From Vagococcus coleopterorum (GTDB lineage Bacteria > Bacillota > Bacilli > Lactobacillales > Vagococcaceae), in the NCBI RefSeq assembly GCF_011303955.1, contig NZ_CP049886.1, positions 992,001 through 1,056,000 of the forward strand: 64,000 nucleotides of DNA, read 5' to 3'. Below the pieces are notes generated by a model, which worked only from the letters and a program-made list of their open reading frames with translations, was not told the origin of the DNA and made no database searches. Below, piece after piece: positions 29,097 to 37,718 of the stretch (its first letter is position 1; every line of letters begins with the position of its first letter). Position numbers and translations under genes: made by a program.

Positions 29097-29715
29097 TGAT
29101 CGAATCTCCTTTTATCATAGTTGTCAAACTTTCTAAGTAGGGAATAGTTGGTGCAATCCCAATTTTTAATTCTTCTGCTTTTTGTTCAAAATCAGTTAAA
29201 GGAATAGATTTTCGCTGATCTGACTGTGAATCCCAATAGTCTAAAAGTATGTCTGCTGGAAGCATAAAACATCGTTTTAAACTAGAAAACCAAATTAATA
29301 CAAAAATGACGCCTTGTTGTTTTAAACAGTGACGCATATGTTCCATTTGGTGATGATGAAAGTTATTTAAAGGGAAAGAGGTCTTATTTTTAGTCTCTTT
29401 CGCTTCGAAATCAAGATAATGACCTTGATAAATACCATTATAGTCAGTTGTAGACGCTTCTTTGAAATAGGCTTCAGTAATAACTGCAGCACTTCGGTTT
29501 GGATAATTCACTTTTACAATCTGAACTGGAGTAGGCTTTTTGTGAATAACAGCTAACCCTTTTTCACGATAATATAAATTAGATGAATTAATCATTTCTT
29601 CAAAGCTCATACCACGATTCCGGTGGCTATGACTTAGTGTTGGTTTTACTTGCTTTTTTAGAGAATTCCCGCCATGATTAGAAGGAGTTCTTCCATTTGG
29701 GTATTTGATTGTCAT
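29089..29715 (-). CDS. recU: Holliday junction resolvase RecU
   Basis: Resolves four-way DNA junctions during recombination and segregation. It has the N-terminal NGRTPSNHGG motif, active-site region GIYQGHYLDFEAKETKNKTSFPL (Asp, Glu, Lys) near residue 95 to 115 and the following NNFHHHQ. A GTG at 29724 is only one base from AGGAG, while the ATG at 29715 is 10 bases away, so I choose 29715. It overlaps ponA by 8 bases and is divergent from ypsA. Confidence 0.93.
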   Translation of the reverse strand: MTIKYPNGRTPSNHGGNSLKKQVKPTLSHSHRNRGMSFEEMINSSNLYYREKGLAVIHKKPTPVQIVKVNYPNRSAAVITEAYFKEASTTDYNGIYQGHYLDFEAKETKNKTSFPLNNFHHHQMEHMRHCLKQQGVIFVLIWFSSLKRCFMLPADILLDYWDSQSDQRKSIPLTDFEQKAEELKIGIAPTIPYLESLTTMIKGDSINE

Positions 29716-29784
29716 GGTGTTCACGCTCCTAGGGAATATTATAACAAAAAAGCCTAGATAATGGAAAGTTTAGGAGGGTTAAAA

Positions 29785-30333
29785 ATGAAAACAATCTATC
29801 TGACAGGCTACCGTAGTTTTGAACTCGGTGTCTTTCAAGAGAATGACCCTAAAATTAGAATTATTAAGAAAGTTTTAAAAATGCAATTGGAACAGCGTTT
29901 AGAAGAGGGATTAGAGTGGTTGTTGTTGTCAGGAAACCTTGGAATAGAAGAATGGGCCTTTGATGTAGCGCAGGAATTAAAGATAGAGTATCCCGATTTT
30001 TCTATTGGTTTAATCTTTCCTTTTGAAGGGTTTGGTGAACAATGGAATGAAAAGAACCAAGGTAAGTTGATAGCGATGAAAAGCAAAGCGGACTATGTTG
30101 ACTCGGTTTCGCATAAACCGTACGACAATCCCCAACAGCTGCGAAACCATACACAGTTTCTTTTAACACATTCTGATGGTTGCTTATTGATTTATGATGA
30201 AGAGTACGAAGGAAAGAGTCAATATTTTCTAAATGATGCCAATAAATTTGTTGAAAAATCAGATAAGGATAAGGAATTTACTATCTTCCAAATTACCATG
30301 GATGACCTACAACATTCCCAAGACTTTGAATGA
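29785..30333 (+). CDS. ypsA: YpsA family protein (DUF1273, SLOG fold)
   Basis: A 182-residue protein whose Rossmann-like SLOG fold is thought to bind a nucleotide-type ligand. It shows MKTIYLTGYRSFELGVF at the start and LLSGNLGIEEWAFDVA near residue 50, the glycine-rich loop. In B. subtilis and S. aureus, YpsA has been linked to cell division; it lies beside gpsB here as there. The ATG at 29785 has AGGAGG 7 bases upstream. No catalytic role is established. Confidence 0.88.
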   Translation: MKTIYLTGYRSFELGVFQENDPKIRIIKKVLKMQLEQRLEEGLEWLLLSGNLGIEEWAFDVAQELKIEYPDFSIGLIFPFEGFGEQWNEKNQGKLIAMKSKADYVDSVSHKPYDNPQQLRNHTQFLLTHSDGCLLIYDEEYEGKSQYFLNDANKFVEKSDKDKEFTIFQITMDDLQHSQDFE

Positions 30334-30430
30334 TATTTAATTGATTTTAACCTAGGTTTTCGGTACAATGAATAAAGAATAGATTTATACTATGAAAATT
30401 TATTGAAAAATTATAGATGAGGTGCTTAAA

Positions 30431-30898
30431 ATGGCGATTAATTACGATGCAAGAGAGATTTTACAAAAAGAATTCACATCAAAAATGCGTGGCTATAACC
30501 CAGTTGAAGTTGACGAGTTTTTAGATGGCGTTATTAAAGACTACGAAACATTCACACGTGAGTTATTATCTTTACGTGAAGAAAACCAACGTTTAAAAGC
30601 TAAAGTTGAACAAATGACGAAAAGCCAAGAAACGTTATCACGTATTAAACAAGAACCTGTAACCCCAACAGCTTCAGCAACTAACTTTGATATTTTAAAA
30701 CGTTTATCAAGTTTAGAAAAAGAAGTGTTTGGTAAAAAATTAACAGCTGAAGAAGTTGTTGAAGAAGTAACTGAAATCCCTGTCTTTGAAGAAGCAACTG
30801 AAGAAGTTGTTGAAGCGACTCAAGCAGAAGATAAATTTTCAGATACAATGACTGTTAAAGCGATTCATGAAGATTTAGAACAAACAAGAACATTTTAA
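30431..30898 (+). CDS. gpsB: Cell division regulator GpsB
   Basis: DivIVA-like protein that recruits PBPs and coordinates septal and lateral wall growth. The N-terminal membrane-binding domain has SKMRGYNPVEVDEFLDGVIKDY at residues 20-41, followed by a coiled coil (ELLSLREENQRLKAKVEQM), an acidic linker and a C-terminal multimerisation segment. The ATG at 30431 is preferred over the GTG at 30422 because MAINYDAREIL fits the family. PBP1A, a typical GpsB partner, is encoded next door. Confidence 0.94.
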   Translation: MAINYDAREILQKEFTSKMRGYNPVEVDEFLDGVIKDYETFTRELLSLREENQRLKAKVEQMTKSQETLSRIKQEPVTPTASATNFDILKRLSSLEKEVFGKKLTAEEVVEEVTEIPVFEEATEEVVEATQAEDKFSDTMTVKAIHEDLEQTRTF

Positions 30899-30911
30899 TT
30901 AATTGATTGTA

Positions 30912-31295
30912 TTTGTAGTTTTTGGGTAATCGCAGGCGAGTTTACTCGTTTGAGGAAAGTCCATGCTCGCACAAGCTGCGATGCTTGTAGTGTTCGTGCT
31001 TAGCGAAAAAATAAGCTAAGGTACCTGCTTGTCAGGTAACGGCAGATAAAACTCCTAAGGTTTCGGCTATGGGGGAGTAGTCTTGAAAGTGCCACAGTGA
31101 CGAAGTAACATTAGAAATGGTGTTAGTGGAACGCGGTAAACCCCTCGAGCGAGCAACCCAAACTTTGGTAGGGGCATTCTTTTTGAGGAATTGAACAAGA
31201 AAAGGAACAGTTTTACTGTAGACAGATGATTATCGTTGGAACTTTCTTTCCTGAGAGGTTTCAATACAGAACATGGCTTATAGAAAACTACAATT
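30912..31295 (+). ncRNA. rnpB: RNase P RNA, type B
   Basis: Catalytic RNA that matures the 5' ends of tRNAs. The conserved block GAGGAAAGTCCATGCTCGC lies near 30951, and the 3' block ACAGAACATGGCTTATAG near 31266. The outer P1 helix forms between TTGTAGTTTT (from 30913) and AAAACTACAA (to 31293). Its length (about 385) and position between gpsB and rlmL are as in other Firmicutes. It explains the only large gene-free gap in the window. Confidence 0.97.
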
Positions 31296-31306
31296 AATCA
31301 GGATTT

Positions 31307-31335
31307 CCTTCCGTAACTGGAAGGCTTTTTTTTCG
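31307..31335 (+). terminator. Terminator of rnpB
   Basis: CCTTCC / GGAAGG stem with a 6-base loop, followed by C and eight T. Confidence 0.8.
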
Positions 31336-31363
31336 AATAATACCCTGAAAGGGAGTTAATAAT

Positions 31364-32518
31364 ATGAAACAATTTAAACTAATTGCCACAGCTGCCAGTG
31401 GTATGGAAGCGCTGGTTGGTCAAGAATTAAGAGATTTAGGGATTGAATGCCAGGTTGAAAATGGGAAAGCGATTTTTCATGGCGATCTTGAAACAATTGC
31501 GACAGCAAACTTATGGTTAAGAACCGCTGACCGTATCAAAATCGTGGTTGGTGAATTTAAAGCGGTGACCTTTGAAGAGCTGTTTGAACAAACTAAGGCC
31601 TTACCATGGGAAGATATTTTACCAATGGATGCTGAGTTTCCAGTAGCAGGAAAATCAATCAAATCAACGTTATTTAGTATTTCTGATTGCCAAGCCATTA
31701 CTAAAAAAGCGATTGTTAGTCGCTTAAGTGAGGTTTATCACCGTTATGGCCGTCTACCAGAAACAGGAGCTAAATTCCCGTTAGAAGTAGCTTTGTTAAA
31801 AGATCAAGTGACGATTACTTTAGACACGACAGGACCAAGTTTGTTTAAACGTGGTTACCGTGTTGAAAAAGGGGGAGCGCCATTAAAAGAAAATATGGCT
31901 GCGGCCTTAGTGATGTTAACTAATTGGCGTAAAGACCGTCCTTTTTATGACCCCGTTTGCGGATCAGGGACAATTTGTATTGAAGCTGCTTTAATTGGCC
32001 ACAATATTGCACCAGGCTTCAACCGAGATTTCCTATGTGAAGATTGGGACTGGGTTGATGGTGATATCTTTGATAAGGTCAGAACAGAAGCCGATGAGAA
32101 GGCAGACTATGATATTGAATTAGATATTATGGGATCTGATATTGATGGTAAGATGATTCAGATTGCACAAGATAATGCTGCTGAAATCGGCTTAGGTGAT
32201 TCCATTCAATTTAAACAAATGCAATTAAAAGATTTTACCACTGAAAAAGAATATGGTGTGATTGTTGCCAATCCGCCATATGGTGAACGTTTAGGTGAAG
32301 AAGAATCAGTTCAACGCTTATACCGTGAAATGGGAGAGACATATCGTCCATTAAAAACATGGAGTAAGTATATCCTAACTAGTGATTTAACTTTTGAAAC
32401 GCATTATAAAGCGAAAGCAACAAAAAAACGTAAACTATACAATGGTGCGTTAAGAACAGATTTATTCCAATACTGGGGAACTCGTCCACCGAGAGAACCA
32501 AGGGAAGTGCAAGAATAA
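31364..32518 (+). CDS. THUMP-domain rRNA methyltransferase (RlmL/YpsC type)
   Basis: SAM-dependent guanine-N2 methyltransferase expected to act on 23S rRNA. An N-terminal ferredoxin-like and THUMP region (residues 1-165) is followed by a methyltransferase domain with DPVCGSGTICIEAAL near 192, SDIDGKMIQIAQDNA and the catalytic VANPPYGERLG near residue 303. The 384 residues correspond to the short form without the RlmK fusion. The gpsB-rnpB-ypsC order supports the assignment. Confidence 0.9.
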   Translation: MKQFKLIATAASGMEALVGQELRDLGIECQVENGKAIFHGDLETIATANLWLRTADRIKIVVGEFKAVTFEELFEQTKALPWEDILPMDAEFPVAGKSIKSTLFSISDCQAITKKAIVSRLSEVYHRYGRLPETGAKFPLEVALLKDQVTITLDTTGPSLFKRGYRVEKGGAPLKENMAAALVMLTNWRKDRPFYDPVCGSGTICIEAALIGHNIAPGFNRDFLCEDWDWVDGDIFDKVRTEADEKADYDIELDIMGSDIDGKMIQIAQDNAAEIGLGDSIQFKQMQLKDFTTEKEYGVIVANPPYGERLGEEESVQRLYREMGETYRPLKTWSKYILTSDLTFETHYKAKATKKRKLYNGALRTDLFQYWGTRPPREPREVQE

Positions 32519-32548
32519 AAAGAACTGACTGAGTCAGTTCTTTTTTGT
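32517..32548 (+). terminator. Terminator of the rRNA methyltransferase gene
   Basis: AAAGAACTGACT / GAGTCAGTTCTTT stem and T run. Confidence 0.85.
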
Positions 32549-32555
32549 TTGGTAT

Positions 32556-32570
32556 TGAGAATTATTATCA
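32556..32570 (+). promoter_or_regulatory. Fur box upstream of hemH
   Basis: TGAGAATTATTATCA matches the Firmicutes 7-1-7 Fur box (TGATAAT-N-ATTATCA) at all but one position. It lies 35 bases before the hemH start. Confidence 0.75.
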
Positions 32571-32604
32571 ATAGGTTTATGATGTGATAGAAAGGAAGAT
32601 GATG

Positions 32605-33546
32605 ATGAAAAAAGGAATTTTAATTGCTAATATTGGGACGCCAGAAAAACCTGAAAAAAAAGAAGTTAAACGCTATTTAGCAAAGTTTTTAGGTGATCAT
32701 CGTGTGATTGATACACCTCGTTGGAAATGGTTACCAATCTTACATGGCATTATTTTAAATACACGACCTAAAAAGTCAGCCGCTTTATATAAAGAAATTT
32801 GGACAGCTGAAGGGTCGCCATTAGAAATCTATACAAAGGCACAGGCAGAAGGGTTACAAGGATTACTATCAGATAGTGTAGTACGTTATGGTATGGCATA
32901 TAGTGAGCCAACAATCAGCCAAAGCTTAACAGAAATGGCAGAAATGGGCGTAGATGATGTGACAATTATTCCGTTGTACCCACAGTATTCAACTACGACA
33001 ACTGCTTCGATTAACGATGCTGTCTTCAAGCATTATTTACAATCAGAAGACATGCCACATTTACATTTTGTTAGAGAATTTACTGACCATCCTGGTTACA
33101 TTAAATTGTTAGCAGATCAAATTCGCCAAGGAATTTCGGAGCATCAACCTGATGAGTTAATTTTGTCTTACCATGGAATTCCAGTGAGTTATGTTGAAAA
33201 AGGTGACCCGTACCAAGCGCAGTGTCAAGCAACGACAGATGCTTTGATGGCAGAACTTCAGTTAGAAACACCTTGGAGAATGTGCTATCAATCTAAATTT
33301 GGTCCAGCTGAATGGTTGACACCCGCATTGGATAAAACTTTAATGGCATTGCCTAAAGAAGGGGTCAAAAAAGTATTGGTCATTACCCCAGGTTTTGTAT
33401 CAGATTGTATTGAAACAATTGAAGAAATTGAAAGTGAGAATAAAGAATACTTTATGGAAAATGGTGGAGTGGAGTTTAACTATATTCACCCTTTTAATGA
33501 CTCACCAGAATTTTTTGAATTACTAAAAGAATTAGCAACAAATTAA
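32605..33546 (+). CDS. hemH: Ferrochelatase (probably coproporphyrin ferrochelatase)
   Basis: Inserts iron into a porphyrin. The N-terminus KKGILIANIGTPEKP and the catalytic region LSYHGIPVSYVEKGDPY (His) near residue 190, then KVLVITPGFVSDCIETIEEI (Glu) near 265, identify the family. ATGs occur at 32599, 32602 and 32605, 2 to 8 bases from AAAGGA; I use 32605. No other haem gene is in the window, and Enterococcaceae generally keep a lone ferrochelatase, so it may act on imported porphyrin. The Fur box upstream predicts iron control. Confidence 0.93.
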   Translation: MKKGILIANIGTPEKPEKKEVKRYLAKFLGDHRVIDTPRWKWLPILHGIILNTRPKKSAALYKEIWTAEGSPLEIYTKAQAEGLQGLLSDSVVRYGMAYSEPTISQSLTEMAEMGVDDVTIIPLYPQYSTTTTASINDAVFKHYLQSEDMPHLHFVREFTDHPGYIKLLADQIRQGISEHQPDELILSYHGIPVSYVEKGDPYQAQCQATTDALMAELQLETPWRMCYQSKFGPAEWLTPALDKTLMALPKEGVKKVLVITPGFVSDCIETIEEIESENKEYFMENGGVEFNYIHPFNDSPEFFELLKELATN

Positions 33547-33573
33547 AAAGAAGCCGCTTAGGCTTCTTTTTCT
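33546..33573. terminator. Bidirectional terminator between hemH and the RNase H-like gene
   Basis: AAAGAAGCC / GGCTTCTTT stem with a 5-base loop and T runs on both strands. Confidence 0.85.
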
Positions 33574-33974
33574 ATTTTATGTAGCGCTTTTTGTAAACCT
33601 TGACGGGCAAGGTTGTCAGCGCCTTTATTTTGTCTTTCAGGGATCCACTGAATAATAATCAAATCAAATTTTGGGATAAGTTGTTGAATCCGTTTTAAAT
33701 AAGGCTTAAACGTCTCATTTTGAGTGAAGTTTTTATCGATGGTTTCGCAGACAACTTTACTATCACTGTAGACAAAGGTTGTTTGGTCATTCAGTCCACG
33801 CTCAATTGCTTCCGTCAAACCGGCTTCCATTGCTACAAATTCTGCTTGGTGGTTGGACATGTCAGAGAGGGGGTAATTGAGTTGCAAGTAATGGTTACCA
33901 TCAATTAATTGAATGCCAATGCCACTTGGTCCTGGGTTTCCTTTAGTTGATGCATCAACGTAAATCTTAAGCAT
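33558..33974 (-). CDS. RNase HI family protein
   Basis: A 138-residue RNase H fold enzyme that probably cleaves RNA in RNA-DNA hybrids. The four acidic positions are visible: VDASTKGNPGPSG (Asp7), the Glu of AEFVAMEAGL, YSDSK (Asp) and KGADNLAR (Asp). It resembles the YpdQ/YpeP-type paralogues rather than rnhB or rnhC. AAGGAG precedes the ATG. The gene stands alone. Confidence 0.88.
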   Translation of the reverse strand: MLKIYVDASTKGNPGPSGIGIQLIDGNHYLQLNYPLSDMSNHQAEFVAMEAGLTEAIERGLNDQTTFVYSDSKVVCETIDKNFTQNETFKPYLKRIQQLIPKFDLIIIQWIPERQNKGADNLARQGLQKALHKIEKEA

Positions 33975-34057
33975 GAAACGAACTCCTTATCTATCAGTGA
34001 GACTTTTTTGAAATTATGGTATTATAGAAACAATGTTACATTACTAGAGGGGTTTCT

Positions 34058-34477
34058 ATGAAAGAAAAACTAATAAAGAAAGCATACCGTTGGCAGCCTG
34101 AGATTGCAACTAGTTTAATCTATTGGTCGTTGACATTTACTTTGTTTTTTATTGCCTTAATTGTGCAATTAGAATTAATTAAACTGAATATATATTCTAT
34201 TTTAATTGGTTTAGTATTTATTTTTTTTGTTTGGCTTGGTTTAAGACGAATCATTGTCATAGAAGATAATGATTTAATTATTAAAACTATTTTGAAAAAA
34301 AATGAACGCAAGATTCCAGTGCAATCGATTAAAGAATTGTCAGTTGGCACCTACGGTCTAACGATAGAACAAGAGTTATTAAATGAATCACTGTTGATGA
34401 CACCTAAAACATTAGACATGTTTATAAGGGATGTCAAAGCTCATGAACAGTTTAAAGGTATAGTTAAAGGAATTTAA
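34058..34477 (+). CDS. EbsA-like membrane protein
   Basis: A 139-residue protein with two transmembrane helices at about residues 19-40 and 46-65, then a cytoplasmic PH-like segment (RRIIVIEDNDLIIKTILKKNER). The N-terminal YRWQPEIATSLIYWS stretch resembles enterococcal EbsA. EbsA was named for an effect on pheromone-plasmid mating receptors; its molecular role is unsettled. AGAGGGG precedes the ATG. The family name is from memory of the N-terminal pattern. Confidence 0.65.
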   Translation: MKEKLIKKAYRWQPEIATSLIYWSLTFTLFFIALIVQLELIKLNIYSILIGLVFIFFVWLGLRRIIVIEDNDLIIKTILKKNERKIPVQSIKELSVGTYGLTIEQELLNESLLMTPKTLDMFIRDVKAHEQFKGIVKGI

Positions 34478-34510
34478 AAAGCGTTGGCATTTGCCAGCGC
34501 TTTTTTTTAA
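34477..34510. terminator. Bidirectional terminator between ebsA-like and csp genes
   Basis: AAAGCGTTGGCA / TGCCAGCGCTTT stem with T runs on both strands. Confidence 0.85.
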
Positions 34511-34710
34511 TCGATAACAGTTACATTTGTTGCTTGAGGACCTCGCAGAGCATCTTTAATTTCAAATGAAACAACTTGATTTTCTTTTAGGGTTTTAAAA
34601 CCATCGGAAACGATTCCGGTAAAGTGAACGAATATTTCTTCAGTTTCATTATACGTAATAAAGCCATAGCCTTTTTGTGCATCAAACCATTTAACTGTTC
34701 CATTCGTCAT
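34507..34710 (-). CDS. Cold-shock protein (CspA family)
   Basis: A 67-residue single-stranded nucleic acid-binding protein. RNP1 (KGYGFI) and RNP2 (EEIFVHF) are present, along with the start MTNGTVKWFDAQKG. The ATG at 34710 is 8 bases from a GGGGG ribosome site, while the ATG at 34716 is only 2 bases away. It has a consensus promoter and a short leader. Confidence 0.95.
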   Translation of the reverse strand: MTNGTVKWFDAQKGYGFITYNETEEIFVHFTGIVSDGFKTLKENQVVSFEIKDALRGPQATNVTVID

Positions 34711-34749
34711 CTTCATTTCCCCCAGTTAGTCATAATTGAATACCCTTTC

Positions 34750-34778
34750 ATTATAGGGAATAAAGTGTCTAAGGTCAA
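34750..34778 (-). promoter_or_regulatory. Promoter of the cold-shock gene
   Basis: On the minus strand TTGACC (34773-34778) and TATAAT (34750-34755) are 17 bases apart, so a 5' leader of about 30 bases precedes the ATG. Confidence 0.75.
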
Positions 34779-34906
34779 TTTTAAGTGCTTTTTATCAGAA
34801 TGTCGGTGACAGTAAGTAGCCGTGGCTTTTTCCGCTATAAACTGTTATCATTAGAAAGGATTTATATCAGTGCAGAATGAACTAAGTTTAAAAGCGAGGG
34901 TCTATT

Positions 34907-35623
34907 ATGGGAAAACAAGCCAATCAATTTTTAGCATCGTTTAATCGGATTGAAAAGTGGTTACAAGATGAATACAAACGTAAACCATTTCCAGGTTTTG
35001 CTGAACTAGTTCGTAGATTATCCAAACGTAAAGATTTACAAGTTCGTAAATACCATGATGACTTACTTGAAATTGCCCAATTGCGAAATGCAATTGTTCA
35101 TGATCGGATTGCTCCGGATTTTGTTATTGCGGAACCGAATGATTGGATTGTCAAAAAAATCGAAAAAATTGAACAAGAGTTAATTGCGCCAGAGCTTGTT
35201 AGTCCGCGGTTTAAAAAAGAGGTTGTGACTTTTGAAAAAGGGACGTCTTTAGATGTCATTTTAAAAAGTTTAACAGAGAAAGAATACTCACAGTTTCCAA
35301 TCTATGATGGTAAGCAGTTTTTGGGATTAATCACTGCCAATGGTATTGGGATTTGGTTGGCAGCTCACAATCAAAATGAGCAAATATCGATCAAAGGGAA
35401 AACAGTCGAATCGGTTTTAAAAAGTGATGCAAAACGCAATAACTATTTGTTTGTGGCTCAAAATGCCTATGTCTTTCAAGTTATGGAAAAGTTTTTAGCT
35501 GACCCAACCATTGAGGCTATCTTGATAACAACTGATGGACAAGCGAATAGTAAGTTAATCGGTCTAGTTAGACCGAAAGAAGTGTTCCAAGATTATTATG
35601 AAGAGTGGAGTGAGATGCAATGA
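34907..35623 (+). CDS. CBS-domain protein with HEPN-like N-terminal part
   Basis: A 238-residue protein. The C-terminal half (residues 110-238) contains a CBS pair, a module that often binds adenine nucleotides (EYSQFPIYDGKQFLGLITANG is the clearest part). The N-terminal 90 residues are helical and contain LRNAIVHDR near residue 62, which fits the R-x4-H motif of HEPN domains. No function is assigned. The stop codon overlaps the lspA start, so it is co-translated with lspA, an association with no obvious functional meaning. Confidence 0.7.
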   Translation: MGKQANQFLASFNRIEKWLQDEYKRKPFPGFAELVRRLSKRKDLQVRKYHDDLLEIAQLRNAIVHDRIAPDFVIAEPNDWIVKKIEKIEQELIAPELVSPRFKKEVVTFEKGTSLDVILKSLTEKEYSQFPIYDGKQFLGLITANGIGIWLAAHNQNEQISIKGKTVESVLKSDAKRNNYLFVAQNAYVFQVMEKFLADPTIEAILITTDGQANSKLIGLVRPKEVFQDYYEEWSEMQ

Positions 35624-36066
35624 TTCCCTATTTATTAATCGCCCTAACAGTCATTATTGTGGATCAGTTAGTTAAGATTTGGACAGTCAATCAAATCGTC
35701 ATTGGTGAAACAGTCCTCCACAATCCAGTGTTAAGTTTGACCCATCTTCATAATGAAGGGGCAGCTTGGAGTATGTTAGAAGGTAAAATGTGGTTCTTTT
35801 ATATTGTGACAGTTGTGTGCTGTTTAGTAATTGGCTATTTACTAGTTCATAATATTAAAGAAAGTAAATGGTTAACAGTTGGTCTAGCACTGATTTTAGG
35901 TGGGGCTATTGGTAATTTTATTGACCGTATTCGTTTAGGATATGTGGTAGATATGTTCCAAGTAGAGTTTTTTAATTTCCCGATTTTCAACGTAGCAGAT
36001 ACAGCATTAAGTATCGGTGTAGCATGTGTTTTAATTTACATCTTGCTTGATGAAAAAAAAGAATAG
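35620..36066 (+). CDS. lspA: Lipoprotein signal peptidase (signal peptidase II)
   Basis: Aspartyl membrane protease that cleaves prolipoproteins after lipid attachment. Four transmembrane helices and the conserved blocks HNEGAAWSML, GGAIGNFIDRIRLGYVVDMF (first catalytic Asp) and FNVADTALSIG (second) are present in 148 residues. It overlaps the upstream CBS gene by 4 bases, and rluD starts 11 bases after its stop. Lipoproteins encoded in this window (PstS, cyclophilin, iron-binding protein) would be its substrates. Confidence 0.97.
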   Translation: MIPYLLIALTVIIVDQLVKIWTVNQIVIGETVLHNPVLSLTHLHNEGAAWSMLEGKMWFFYIVTVVCCLVIGYLLVHNIKESKWLTVGLALILGGAIGNFIDRIRLGYVVDMFQVEFFNFPIFNVADTALSIGVACVLIYILLDEKKE

Positions 36067-36076
36067 GTGGCTAATA

Positions 36077-36979
36077 ATGTTAGATAAATTAAATATGACA
36101 ATTGAAGAACAAACAGGAAGAATCGATAAAGCGATTGTTGAAGAGTTTGCTGATTTTTCAAGATCACAAATCCAACAATGGTTAAAAGATGGTTTCGTAA
36201 CCGTAAATGGTGAAGTAGTGAAATCAAATTATAAAGTCAAAGCTGGTGATGAAATTGAAATTATTCGTCAAGCTCCAGTGGAATTAAAAATCGAAGCAGA
36301 AGATATTCCTTTAGAAATTGTCTATGAAGATGATGATGTGGTTGTGGTTAATAAACCGCAAGGAATGGTCGTTCATCCTTCAGCCGGTCATGCTAGTGGC
36401 ACAATGGTTAATGCTTTATTATTCCATATCAAAAACTTATCAAGTATCAACGATGTAGTGAGACCAGGAATTGTTCACCGAATCGATAAAGATACATCTG
36501 GACTGTTAATGGTTGCTAAAAATGATGAAGCTCATGAATCATTAAGTAAGCAGTTAAAAGATAAAACGGTTGTCCGTCGCTATGTTGCCTTAGTTCATGG
36601 TGAAATCCCTCATGAAAAAGGGACGGTTGATGCGCCAATTGGTCGTTCTAAAATCAATCGTCAATCACAAGCGGTTATCGAGGGTGGCAAGCCTGCTGTG
36701 ACACACTTTAAAGTTTTAGAAAAATTTGAAGATTTCACATTGATTGAATGCCAACTTGAAACAGGACGTACGCACCAAATTCGTGTCCACATGCAATATA
36801 TTAAATACCCAATTGCTGGTGATCCTTTGTATGGCCCACGCAAAACATTGCCTGGAACAGGTCAATACTTGCATGCCAAATCGTTAGGATTTGTGCATCC
36901 AAAAACGGGTGAAGAGTTATACTTTGAAGCAGACTTACCAGAGAATTTCCAAGAGATTTTAAAAACCTTAAATAAATAA
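36077..36979 (+). CDS. RluD-type 23S rRNA pseudouridine synthase
   Basis: Isomerises uridines in 23S rRNA. An S4 RNA-binding domain at residues 1-60 (RSQIQQWLKDGFVTVNG) is followed by a catalytic domain with GIVHRIDKDTSGLLMVAK (catalytic Asp) near residue 130 and ETGRTHQIRVHMQYI. The open frame starts at 36047 inside lspA, but the ATG at 36077 has AGGTGG 6 bases upstream and gives the usual 300 residues. It sits between lspA and pyrR, as in many Bacilli. Confidence 0.93.
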   Translation: MLDKLNMTIEEQTGRIDKAIVEEFADFSRSQIQQWLKDGFVTVNGEVVKSNYKVKAGDEIEIIRQAPVELKIEAEDIPLEIVYEDDDVVVVNKPQGMVVHPSAGHASGTMVNALLFHIKNLSSINDVVRPGIVHRIDKDTSGLLMVAKNDEAHESLSKQLKDKTVVRRYVALVHGEIPHEKGTVDAPIGRSKINRQSQAVIEGGKPAVTHFKVLEKFEDFTLIECQLETGRTHQIRVHMQYIKYPIAGDPLYGPRKTLPGTGQYLHAKSLGFVHPKTGEELYFEADLPENFQEILKTLNK

Positions 36980-37049
36980 CTTGTTATTAGATAACAAAAA
37001 TAGTATGCTAATAGATAAGAATTTAAGACAATTAAACAATACCTTTAAA

Positions 37050-37147
37050 ACAGTCCCGTGAGACTGATAAGGCAGACAGTTTCTTGAGGGAAACTGTACT
37101 TTGTGTAGAACTTTTACTCCTGCCCTTTTTAGGTAGGAGTTTTTTTG
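37050..37147 (+). promoter_or_regulatory. PyrR-dependent attenuator before pyrR
   Basis: The PyrR-binding loop CAGTCCCGTGAGACTG lies at 37051-37066. It is followed by an ACAGTTTC / GGAAACTGT hairpin and a terminator with stem ACTCCTGCC / GGTAGGAGT and seven T (37116-37147). UMP-bound PyrR should stabilise the binding loop and favour termination. Confidence 0.88.
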
Positions 37148-37177
37148 TGGCAAATTCACTGACAAAGGAGGAAAACA

Positions 37178-37705
37178 ATGAGTGAAGTAGAAGTATTTGA
37201 TGCTCAAACAATGGCTCGTACGATTTCACGGATTAGTTATGAAATTATCGAACGATATGAGTCATTAGATGATTTAGTGTTAGTGGGTATTAAAACACGT
37301 GGAATTTTTATTGCTGAAAGATTAGCTAATCGTTTGTCAGAACTTTCGAATGTAAGAGTGTTTACTGGAGAGTTGGATATAACCACGTATCGTGATGATC
37401 AAAAATTAGACATGACGCCGGATCCAACAATGTCAAAAATACCAGAAAGCTTAGCGGGTAAAAAAGTCATACTTGTTGATGATGTCCTTTATACGGGACG
37501 GACAATAAGGGCAGCCCTTGATGCAGTGATGGACCACGGTAGACCGGCAAGCATTGCTTTAGCTGTCTTAGTAGATCGCGGGCATCGTGAGTTACCAATT
37601 CGTGCGGATTTTGTAGGTAAGAACTTACCCACAGCTGTAACAGAAGAAGTTGAAGTTAAAATGGTTGAGTCAGATGGGGAAGACCGCATCTGTTTAATTA
37701 AATAA
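37178..37705 (+). CDS. pyrR: Bifunctional PyrR: pyr operon regulator / uracil phosphoribosyltransferase
   Basis: RNA-binding attenuation protein with uracil phosphoribosyltransferase activity. The PRPP loop [20 protein letters not shown] lies near residue 95, and basic residues in RSELSN- and [23 protein letters not shown] segments form the RNA-binding side. The 175 residues are standard, with AAAGGAGG before the ATG. It is flanked by two PyrR target leaders. Only pyrP follows, so the biosynthetic pyr genes must be elsewhere or absent. Confidence 0.96.
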   Translation: MSEVEVFDAQTMARTISRISYEIIERYESLDDLVLVGIKTRGIFIAERLANRLSELSNVRVFTGELDITTYRDDQKLDMTPDPTMSKIPESLAGKKVILVDDVLYTGRTIRAALDAVMDHGRPASIALAVLVDRGHRELPIRADFVGKNLPTAVTEEVEVKMVESDGEDRICLIK

Positions 37706-37718
37706 TAGTCGCTTTTTA

